5,001 nt of DNA from Actinomycetota bacterium (GTDB lineage Bacteria; Actinomycetota; Actinomycetes; Actinomycetales; Microbacteriaceae): positions 1-5,001 of the forward strand of contig VGAV01000226.1 of assembly GCA_016870695.1 (NCBI GenBank), in the 5' to 3' direction. The position numbers and the translations under genes were made by a program. Of the stretch, positions 1 through 5,001 are shown in pieces. The notes under the pieces are model-generated. The model did not search any database. It saw only the letters and a list, made by a program, of their open reading frames with translations, and was not told the origin of the DNA. The first letter of the stretch is position 1, and each line of letters begins with the position of its first letter.

Positions 1-1092
1 AACCATGTCGAGCTCGCCGATGCGGAAGCGCACCATGCCGCCGACGCCGTTGCGGATCGTGCGGGCGCGGCGCAGCAGCGGCTCCCACCACTCCTTCAGC
101 GCGGCGAGCATCTCGGCCGGCGGGATGATCTCGGCCCGGGATGCCACCTCGGCGCGGATCTCGTCCTGGCGGCTGTCCCGCTGCTCGGCGAGGTAGTTCC
201 ACTTGTCGCCGAAGACGCGCTCGATCTCGGCGTCGGTGTACAGCGTCTGCGTGACGGTGACGTCCGAGCCCTGCACCTCGACCTCGGTGCCGGGCAGGAA
301 CAGGTAGCCCTTCTGGTCCGGCCGCTGCTCCTTCATGTGTGCGAGGAACTCGCGCTGGTCCGTGAAGATCGAGTCGTTCTCGAGGCCGGTCCCGTTGTAG
401 CGGAACAGCTCCTCGCGGAGGAACATCGGCGGGCCCGCCATGGGGAAGACGTGCTCGGCATCCACCTTCTCGATGTAGTACATCGCCCGCTTGTTCTGGG
501 CGTCGCGCTTGAGCTTGGCGAAGTTCTGCTTGGCGTCCTGCGGCAGGTCGTAGACCATGGGCCACCAGATCGCGCCGGAGACCTGGGTGAAGTACGCGTC
601 GGGCTTGCCGAAGTCGAAGAGCTTCTCGAGGTCGAGGGGGTGCGAGTCGTTCTGGTTGAGGATGGATGCCGTGCCGTCGTCGACCGAGAGCGACGAGTCG
701 CCGATGGGGCCGTCGGAGGGCGCGCGCAACGGCGTGATCATGAGCTTCAGGTCGCCGAACTGCAGCGGCACACCCGCCTCGGTGCGCACGAGGTTGGTGT
801 AGCCGAGGGCGACGAGGTCCTGCTCGAGGTCGTCGGTGGGGTACTCGGGCAGCAGCACCTTGACGTCCTTCGGGACGTAGCGCTCGAGCGAGGCGGGATC
901 GAAGTGGTCGCGGTGCCGGTGCGAGATGTAGAGGAAGTCGGCCTTCCCGAAACGCTCCCAGTCGAGGGCGCGGTTGTCGGGGAACGGGAACCACGAGCCG
1001 AAGAAGCTCGGCCCGATGACGGGGTCGCAGAGGATGCTGCCGCCGGCGGTCTCGATGAACATTCCCGCGTGGCCGAGGCCGGTGATCTTCAT
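1..1092 (-). CDS. MBL-fold metallohydrolase, probably N-terminal part of an MBL-Rieske protein (3' end outside window)
   Basis: The frame is open from an ATG at 1092 to the left edge, giving 364 residues with no stop, so the C-terminus is missing. The protein opens MKITGLGHAGMFIET, the usual first strands of a UlaG-like metallo-beta-lactamase fold. The metal-binding motif HRHRDH is at residues 58-63 (H58, H60, D62, H63). Further blocks that look conserved in the family are DGPIGDSSL (127-135), LNQND (145-149), SGAIWWPMVYD (172-182) and HVFPMAGPP (214-222). From memory these match actinobacterial proteins of about 520 residues with an N-terminal MBL domain and a C-terminal Rieske [2Fe-2S] domain, related to CMP-N-acetylneuraminate hydroxylase. 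No Rieske CxH/CxxH motif is visible, as expected if it lies beyond base 1. There is no signal peptide or membrane segment, so it is probably cytosolic. The substrate is unknown. The start is supported by GGGAG at 1097-1101, 4 bases upstream; the only other early Met is M11, which would remove the first strand. The MBL fold is secure; the Rieske assignment is inference. Confidence 0.87.
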   Translation of the reverse strand, partial: MKITGLGHAGMFIETAGGSILCDPVIGPSFFGSWFPFPDNRALDWERFGKADFLYISHRHRDHFDPASLERYVPKDVKVLLPEYPTDDLEQDLVALGYTNLVRTEAGVPLQFGDLKLMITPLRAPSDGPIGDSSLSVDDGTASILNQNDSHPLDLEKLFDFGKPDAYFTQVSGAIWWPMVYDLPQDAKQNFAKLKRDAQNKRAMYYIEKVDAEHVFPMAGPPMFLREELFRYNGTGLENDSIFTDQREFLAHMKEQRPDQKGYLFLPGTEVEVQGSDVTVTQTLYTDAEIERVFGDKWNYLAEQRDSRQDEIRAEVASRAEIIPPAEMLAALKEWWEPLLRRARTIRNGVGGMVRFRIGELDMV

Positions 1093-1129
1093 GTCGCTCC
1101 CGAGTCGAGGTCGTAACCTCAGAAGTCTA
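1093..1129 (-). promoter_or_regulatory. Candidate promoter -10 box and ribosome binding site of the MBL gene
   Basis: Read on the minus strand, TAGACT (1129-1124) fits the actinobacterial -10 pattern TANNNT. It would place the transcription start near 1117-1118 and give a leader of about 25 bases. GGGAG at 1101-1097 is a Shine-Dalgarno sequence 4 bases before the ATG at 1092. No good -35 hexamer is seen about 17 bases upstream of the -10 (near 1147-1152, which reads CGCCCG), so the promoter call rests mainly on the -10 match and its position. The gene could instead be read through from the helicase upstream. Confidence 0.4.
1107..1120. promoter_or_regulatory. Perfect inverted repeat GAGGT-N4-ACCTC, possible operator
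   Basis: The plus strand reads GAGGT CGTA ACCTC, with 5-bp arms that are exact reverse complements and a 4-bp spacer. It lies just downstream of the candidate -10 box (1124-1129), over the expected transcription start, and ends 14 bases before the MBL start codon. That is where a repressor site or a small leader hairpin would sit. The arms are short, so a chance occurrence is quite possible. It is not the actinobacterial SOS box. No regulator gene is visible in the window. Confidence 0.3.
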
Positions 1130-1133
1130 CGCG

Positions 1134-1160
1134 GCGCTCGCCTGAACGGGCGGTGAGCGC
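1134..1160 (-). terminator. Possible hairpin after the helicase gene
   Basis: The minus strand can form a two-part stem: GCGCT/AGCGC (outer, 1156-1160 with 1134-1138) and CGCC/GGCG (inner, 1149-1152 with 1139-1142). There is a 3-base bulge on one side and a 6-base loop (1143-1148). It begins about 44 bases past the helicase stop codon and lies upstream of the MBL -10 box. No run of U follows, so it is not a classical intrinsic terminator, although GC-rich stems without U tracts are proposed to act this way in actinobacteria. In sequence this rich in GC, such stems also arise by chance. Confidence 0.22.
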
Positions 1161-1203
1161 GCCCCCGGGTCGGGCTCGGGATGCCACGCCCCGCCGCCGG
1201 CGG

Positions 1204-4200
1204 TCAGGGACCGAGCAGGCCGCGGATGTCGTCGGCGTCGAGCGCCGCGGCGAACGCCTCGCCGTCGTCCATCACCGCCCGCGACAGCGCCGCCTTGCGG
1301 CGTTGCAGCGCGAGCACCTTCTCCTCGATCGTCCCCGCGGCGATGAGGCGGTAGACGAACACGCTCCGCGTCTGCCCGATCCGGTGGGCGCGGTCGACCG
1401 CCTGCGCCTCCGCGGCGGGGTTCCACCACGGGTCGAGGACGAACACGTACTCCGCCTCCGTGAGGGTCAGACCGAAGCCGCCCGCCTTGAGGCTGATGAG
1501 GAACACCGGCGCCGCTCCCCCGCGGAACCCCTCGACGACCTCGCCGCGTCGGGCCGTGCTGCCGTCGAGGTGGGCGTAGGCGAGGCCGGCGGCATCCAGT
1601 CGTTCCGCCGCCAGGTCGAGGAAGGACGTGAACTGGCTGAACACCAGCGCGCGGTGGCCCTCGGCGGCGACCTCGACGAGACGGTCGAGGAGGACGTCGA
1701 GCTTCGCGGAGCCGAGCGTGGCGTCGCGCTCGTCGACGAGGGCCGGGGCCAGCGCGAGCATGCGCAGCAGGGTGAGCGAGCGGAAAACGATGAACCGCTG
1801 GCGGTCCAGGTCGTCGAGCAGTCCGAGCACCTTCTGCCGCTCCCGCTGCAGCACCCGCTCGTACAGCTCGCGGTGCGCGGGCGCGAGCACGACGGCGATC
1901 TCCTGCTCCTGCTTGGGCGGGAGATCGGATGCCACGACCTCCTTCGTCCGCCGCAGCAGGAACGGCCGCACCCTCCGGCGCAGCCGGGCCACGCTCGTCT
2001 CGCGGTGCGCGGCGGACGCCGCCGCGGACAGCGGCGTCGGCGCATCGTCGGGCACCTGCTCGATGGCGCGGACGTACTCCTCGCGGAACCGACGGGCGGA
2101 GGGGAACAGGCCGGGCGCGGTGAGGGCCAGCAGCGCCCACAGGTCGTCGAGGCCGTTCTCGATCGGGGTGCCCGTCACGGCGAAGACCGCGTCGGCGTGC
2201 AGGGCGGCGACGGCGCGGTGGGTCCGCGTCGCGGGGTTCTTCACGAACTGCGCCTCGTCGAGCACGACCCCCGCCCAGCGCGGCTGGCGGAACTCGACGT
2301 CGTCCGTGCGTACGACCCCGTACGAGGCGACGACGATGTCGGCGTCGGCGGCGAGGGCGGCGATGCTCCGGTCGCGGCGGACGGCGGTGGACTCGACGAT
2401 CACGACGCGCAGCGACGGAGCGAACCGCGCCGCCTCGTTCCGCCAGGTCGGCAGCACCGACGTCGGCGCCACCACGAGCCACGGCCGCCGCTCCCCCTGC
2501 GCCTGAACGTGCGCGATCAGCGCGAGCAGCTGCACGGTCTTACCCAGGCCCATGTCGTCCGCCAGGATGCCGCCCAGTCGGTGCCGGTGCAGCAGCGCGA
2601 GCCACGCGAGCCCGTCCCGCTGGTACGGACGCAGCTCCGCACGGAAGCCCTCCGGCGTCGCGACCGGCGGGACCTCGGCGACGTCGCGCAGTGCGCGGGC
2701 GAGCTCCCGCCACTCGAGCGCGGCCTCGGACTCGTCCGCGAGGTCCTCGAAGTCCGCCCACAGCGACACGTGCGTCCGTGGCAGGCGCGGGCCCGTCTCC
2801 CACTCGTCGAGCTCGGCGGCCTCCTCCAGGAGGTCGCGCAGGCGCTGCAGGGACGGATGCGAGAGCGAGAACCACGCGCCGTCGGACAGCTTGATGCGGG
2901 TCCGCCCGCGCGAGAGCGCCGTGAAGAGCGTCCCGAAGGGGATCGTCCGCCCGTCGATGACGACGACGATGCCGAGGTCGAACCAGTCGCGGTCGACGGA
3001 GGGGACGGCCGTGATGCGGAGGGACGGGTCACCGCGCAGCTCCCGGAACGACGGCTCCGTCCCCGTGACGGACACGCGGACGTCCGCGAGCACGTCGATC
3101 GCGGGGAGCACGCGGGTGGCGAACGCGGCGGCGTCGGCGTCGCGGAGGGTCTCGCGGGCGCGCAGCGGCAGGTCGGCCGCGGCGGCCCACACCACGCCGA
3201 CGCGGGCGGCGACCTCGTCCTCCGCGTCGATCCAGCGGTCGGGATCCGCAGCCGCGGGCGGTCGGGAGGGAAGGGCGCCCGAGGACGGCCGCGCGGGATC
3301 CGCGCCCGCGGACGGCCCGGCGGAATCCGCGCCCGCGGCCCCGGCCGGCTCGAACGCCACGGACCGCGGGCCGGGGTAGCGCCAGCTCAGCACGTACGTC
3401 AGGGCGTCGTCGTCGAGATACGCCACGTCGACCTGCAGCACCGGCCGGGGCGGCGGCGGCGCCGGCACCCCCGCTCCGACGCTCACCGGCACACGCCGCG
3501 CGAGCCGGGGGTAGAGCTCGACGAGGAACTCCTCCGTCTCGGCCGCCGGGACGTCGAGCGGCCCCGTCATCAGCAGCGCCGGCAGCGGATCGGGCAGGGC
3601 GACCGGCGCGAGCACGACGGGGATCGGGTCGCGGTCGACCTCGAACACGTAGACGCCGCTCCCGCCGAGGGGCCGGGCGCGGGCGGCATCCACTCCCCCG
3701 CCGTCGATCTCGAGATCGACAGAGACCCGCAGGCCCCCGCCGCGCCGTCCGTCCACGGCGACGCGCGCGACGCCCTCGGTCGCGAGGCGCACCGTCTGCT
3801 GCGGGTGGAGGGCGACGAGGGGGATGCCGCGCTCGCGACCGTCGCGCAGGTGCGCCCAGAGGTGCGGAGAGTCGACCGTGTCGAGCACGAGCGCGTCGGA
3901 CACGGCTGAGAACGGCCCCGTCGACCTCAACGCCTGGGCGAGCGCGTGCAGCTCGGCGAACCACCGGACGACGTCGGGTGCGAAGCGGTCGCGCGACCGG
4001 CGGACGGCATCCCACGTCGCGTCGCCGCGGATCCAGGTGTCGCGCGCCCCGCGCACGAGCGGACGCACGGCCAGCTGCAGGTCGTCCTGCCGCTGGGCGA
4101 GCATGCGCGGCGTGACCGGCTCGACCGCGCGCGCCTCCCAGCGCCGCGGGTCGTAGGCCTCGCGCTGGCGCAGCTCGACGCCGAGCGCGAGCGGCTCGTA

Positions 4201-4245
4201 CATCGGCGGCTCGGCGCCCGGCAGCAGATCGCGCCAGGAGCTCAC
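1204..4245 (-). CDS. SNF2-family DEAD/DEAH-box helicase (dsDNA translocase), SWIM-less and cysteine-free
   Basis: This 1013-residue protein is an ATP-driven SNF2/Rad54-like double-stranded DNA translocase, probably cytosolic and nucleoid-associated. Residues 1-530 form an accessory region with an Ala/Pro-rich linker (301-336); the block at 421-479 (WFDLGIVVVIDGRTIPFGTLF onward) resembles the SNF2-associated domain of bacterial relatives. The motor follows: LRPYQRDGLAWL (538-549), Walker A DDMGLGKT (563-570), motif Ia VVAPTSVLPTW (591-601), Walker B DEAQ (663-666), motif III TGTPIEN (691-697), the second RecA lobe from LVFSQFTSF (867-875), motif V LKAGGFGLTLTEA (919-931) and motif VI QAVDRAHRIGQ (948-958) with R952 and R955. 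All catalytic motifs are intact. There is no Cys, hence no CxC...CxH SWIM zinc finger. The start is GTG at 4245, with AGGA 7 bases upstream. An ATG at codon 15 (4203) is a weaker alternative. It lies 37 bp after nusB and is probably co-transcribed with it. Its specific role is unknown; repair, recombination or transcription-complex remodelling are possible. Confidence 0.95.
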   Translation of the reverse strand: MSSWRDLLPGAEPPMYEPLALGVELRQREAYDPRRWEARAVEPVTPRMLAQRQDDLQLAVRPLVRGARDTWIRGDATWDAVRRSRDRFAPDVVRWFAELHALAQALRSTGPFSAVSDALVLDTVDSPHLWAHLRDGRERGIPLVALHPQQTVRLATEGVARVAVDGRRGGGLRVSVDLEIDGGGVDAARARPLGGSGVYVFEVDRDPIPVVLAPVALPDPLPALLMTGPLDVPAAETEEFLVELYPRLARRVPVSVGAGVPAPPPPRPVLQVDVAYLDDDALTYVLSWRYPGPRSVAFEPAGAAGADSAGPSAGADPARPSSGALPSRPPAAADPDRWIDAEDEVAARVGVVWAAAADLPLRARETLRDADAAAFATRVLPAIDVLADVRVSVTGTEPSFRELRGDPSLRITAVPSVDRDWFDLGIVVVIDGRTIPFGTLFTALSRGRTRIKLSDGAWFSLSHPSLQRLRDLLEEAAELDEWETGPRLPRTHVSLWADFEDLADESEAALEWRELARALRDVAEVPPVATPEGFRAELRPYQRDGLAWLALLHRHRLGGILADDMGLGKTVQLLALIAHVQAQGERRPWLVVAPTSVLPTWRNEAARFAPSLRVVIVESTAVRRDRSIAALAADADIVVASYGVVRTDDVEFRQPRWAGVVLDEAQFVKNPATRTHRAVAALHADAVFAVTGTPIENGLDDLWALLALTAPGLFPSARRFREEYVRAIEQVPDDAPTPLSAAASAAHRETSVARLRRRVRPFLLRRTKEVVASDLPPKQEQEIAVVLAPAHRELYERVLQRERQKVLGLLDDLDRQRFIVFRSLTLLRMLALAPALVDERDATLGSAKLDVLLDRLVEVAAEGHRALVFSQFTSFLDLAAERLDAAGLAYAHLDGSTARRGEVVEGFRGGAAPVFLISLKAGGFGLTLTEAEYVFVLDPWWNPAAEAQAVDRAHRIGQTRSVFVYRLIAAGTIEEKVLALQRRKAALSRAVMDDGEAFAAALDADDIRGLLGP
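3241..3336 (-). repeat. Imperfect 27-bp tandem repeat coding a 9-residue Ala/Pro linker in the helicase
   Basis: Helicase residues 304-335 read as successive 9-residue units: AGADSAGPS (304-312), AGADPARPS (313-321), SGALPSRPP (322-330) and a partial AAADP (331-335). At DNA level the 14-mer ATCCGCGCCCGCGG occurs exactly at 3298-3311 and 3325-3338, 27 bp apart, and a one-mismatch copy lies at 3244-3257. The unit is a multiple of three, so changes in copy number would keep the frame. The linker separates two parts of the N-terminal accessory region and is probably disordered. It is likely to vary in length between strains. Confidence 0.7.
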
Positions 4246-4252
4246 GCGATCA

Positions 4253-4256
4253 TCCT
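4253..4256 (-). promoter_or_regulatory. Ribosome binding site deciding the GTG start of the helicase
   Basis: On the minus strand AGGA lies 7 bases before the GTG at 4245, a normal Shine-Dalgarno spacing. A stronger GGAGG (4269-4265) is 19 bases from the GTG, too far for it. The helicase frame holds no ATG, GTG or TTG between that GGAGG and 4245, so 4245 is the best start. Confidence 0.55.
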
Positions 4257-4282
4257 GCCGGGGGCCTCCGACATGCCGGGAC

Positions 4283-4693
4283 TCAGGACGAGCGGGCGAT
4301 CCGGGCCAGCACGCCGTGCACGAACGAGCCGGAGTCGTCGGTCGAGAACTCCTTGGCCAGCTCCACGGCCTCGTCGATCGCGACGGCGGTGGGCACGTCG
4401 TCGTTGTAGAGGATCTCCCACGTGCCGATGCGCAGCAGCGCCCGGTCCACGGCGGGCATGCGCTGCAGAGACCAGTCCTTGGCGAACGTCGTGATCTGCT
4501 CGTCGATCGCGTCGCGGTTGTCGATCACGCCGTCCACGATGTCGCGGGCATAGAGCCACGAGGCCTCGCGCGCCGGCTCGGACGCCGCGCGCTTGGCCTC
4601 GGTGGCGAGCATGATCGCCAGCTCCTCGCCGCGCACGTCGGCCTGGAAGAGGATGTCGAGGGCGCGCTTGCGCGCCTTGGTACGGGCGCTCAA
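4283..4693 (-). CDS. nusB: Transcription antitermination factor NusB
   Basis: The 136-residue product matches the usual single-domain, all-helical NusB length. Recognisable blocks are ARKRALDILFQADV (7-20), the N-terminal RNA-binding helix; YARDIVDGVIDNRDAID (48-64); DWSLQRMPAVDRALLRIGTWEIL (73-95); and VAIDEAVELAKEFSTDDSG (104-122), the C-terminal signature. NusB pairs with ribosomal protein S10 (NusE) on boxA RNA and, with NusA and NusG, stops premature Rho termination in rRNA operons. The start is TTG at 4693, only 2 bp after the efp stop, and no Shine-Dalgarno sequence is visible upstream. Translation therefore probably depends on ribosomes finishing efp. The N-terminus MSARTKARKRALDIL is what I expect for this family in Microbacteriaceae, and no ATG or GTG lies upstream in frame before a stop codon at 4718-4720. 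efp-nusB is a common bacterial pair, which supports the call. Confidence 0.96.
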   Translation of the reverse strand: MSARTKARKRALDILFQADVRGEELAIMLATEAKRAASEPAREASWLYARDIVDGVIDNRDAIDEQITTFAKDWSLQRMPAVDRALLRIGTWEILYNDDVPTAVAIDEAVELAKEFSTDDSGSFVHGVLARIARSS

Positions 4694-4695
4694 CG

Positions 4696-5001
4696 TCAGC
4701 TGATGCGGCCGAGGTAGTCACCCGTGCGGGTGTCGACCTTGACCTTGGTGCCGGCGTCGACGAACAGGGGGACCTGGATCTCGTACCCGGTCTCGACGGT
4801 CGCGGGCTTGGTGCCGGCCGACGAGCGGTCGCCCTGCAGGCCCGGCTCGGTGTAAGTGATCTCGAGGACGACGGACGGCGGCATCTCGACGTAGAGCGGG
4901 TTGCCGTTGTTGAGGGCGATCTGCACCTGCTGGTTCTCGAGCAGGAAGTTCGCCGCGTCGCCGACGGTGGCCGCGCCCACGGTGATCTGGTCGTAGTCCG
5001 C
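4696..5001 (-). CDS. efp: Elongation factor P, C-terminal part (5' end outside window)
   Basis: The visible 101 residues are the C-terminal part of a protein usually near 187 residues. They cover the end of domain II and all of domain III (both OB folds). The frame stays open through 5001, so the start is off the right edge; the GTG at 4980 is an internal valine codon, not a start. Diagnostic segments are [20 protein letters not shown] (visible residues 33-52), then PGLQGD (53-58), and the EF-P signature beginning [20 protein letters not shown] (65-84). EF-P binds between the ribosomal P and E sites and stimulates peptide bond formation at polyproline stretches. The domain I tip lysine, whose modification differs between lineages, cannot be judged here. 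The gene ends in TGA, 2 bp before the nusB start, and probably heads the efp-nusB-helicase transcript. Confidence 0.97.
   Translation of the reverse strand, partial: ADYDQITVGAATVGDAANFLLENQQVQIALNNGNPLYVEMPPSVVLEITYTEPGLQGDRSSAGTKPATVETGYEIQVPLFVDAGTKVKVDTRTGDYLGRIS

Larger units (their letters stand above)
139..4012. repeat. Dispersed GGATGC/GCATCC motif, mostly as GGATGCC
   Basis: I find GGATGC on the plus strand at 139, 664, 1032, 1179, 1927, 2565, 2855 and 3822, and its complement GCATCC at 458, 1592, 3686 and 4007. Ten of the twelve extend to GGATGCC/GGCATCC. The single-base variant GGACGC/GCGTCC, which should be commoner at this GC content, appears about six times by my reading. The copies lie in the MBL gene, the helicase gene and the gap at 1179, and none lies in efp or nusB. 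In coding sequence many bring otherwise rare codons, as GCA TCC (Ala-Ser) or GAT GCC (Asp-Ala). No strong strand preference is apparent. Confidence 0.5.

Noticed and set aside
337..1116. A 259-codon plus-strand frame rich in Val, Glu and Leu.
   Set aside because: It is antisense to the MBL gene, which has the HRHRDH motif and a coherent fold. The repetitive VEV/LEV composition is typical of the reverse complement of GC-rich coding sequence.
1194..1203. The 10-bp palindrome CCGCCGGCGG directly after the helicase stop codon.
   Set aside because: It could form only a 3-bp stem with a 4-base loop and is a likely by-product of GC-rich sequence, so I do not call it a terminator.
1093..1203. A possible SOS (LexA) box in the gap next to the helicase gene.
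   Set aside because: No TCGAAC-N4-GTTCGA-like sequence is present. The only exact inverted repeat is GAGGT-N4-ACCTC, and it faces the MBL gene.
1127..2482. A 451-codon minus-strand frame inside the helicase gene.
   Set aside because: It is an Arg/Pro-rich out-of-frame shadow of the helicase C-terminal motor, with no recognisable motif.
1153..3909. A 918-codon stop-free plus-strand frame opposite the helicase gene.
   Set aside because: Its product is an Arg/Gly/His-rich string without domains. Long antisense open frames are expected where codon third positions are almost all G or C, and the opposite strand has all SNF2 motifs.
4242..4721. A 159-codon minus-strand frame spanning nusB.
   Set aside because: It is an out-of-frame Arg-rich reading of nusB. 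Only its last ten codons, which lie between the genes, are discussed as a possible coupling ORF.
4696..4980. A separate 94-residue protein starting at the GTG at 4980.
   Set aside because: The frame continues upstream to the window edge with EF-P sequence (ADYDQIT before this Val), so 4980 is an internal codon of efp.

Overview
This window comes from a high-GC actinobacterium. Codon use (G or C in nearly every third position), GTG and TTG starts, and the character of the EF-P and NusB proteins point to the Microbacteriaceae, most likely Microbacterium or a close relative. That placement is recognition from memory, not a database match. The window looks like ordinary chromosome: I see no mobile element, tRNA or rRNA gene, CRISPR array, attachment site or phage gene.

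All four genes lie on the minus strand, so transcription runs from high to low coordinates. The order is efp (C-terminal 101 residues, 5001-4696), nusB (4693-4283), a 1013-residue SNF2-family helicase/translocase (4245-1204), and an MBL-fold metallohydrolase whose C-terminal part runs off the left edge (1092-1). efp and nusB are separated by 2 bp and nusB and the helicase by 37 bp, so these three probably form one transcript whose promoter lies beyond the right edge. The MBL gene follows a 111-bp gap (1093-1203). That gap holds a possible hairpin, a plausible -10 box, a small perfect inverted repeat and a Shine-Dalgarno sequence, so the MBL gene may have its own control. No stretch over 300 bp lacks a gene.

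The efp-nusB pair is a housekeeping unit: EF-P rescues ribosomes stalled on polyproline, and NusB acts in rRNA antitermination. The helicase has a complete set of SNF2 motifs, but it has no cysteine anywhere and no N-terminal SWIM zinc finger, which many actinobacterial relatives carry. The MBL protein resembles the N-terminal half of actinobacterial MBL-plus-Rieske proteins that are distantly related to CMP-Neu5Ac hydroxylase; if so, its Rieske domain is outside the window. I find no clearly new multi-gene system. The points most worth a second look are the SWIM-less helicase in the efp-nusB unit, the MBL/Rieske-type protein with its candidate operator, and a strong enrichment of the heptamer GGATGCC across the window.
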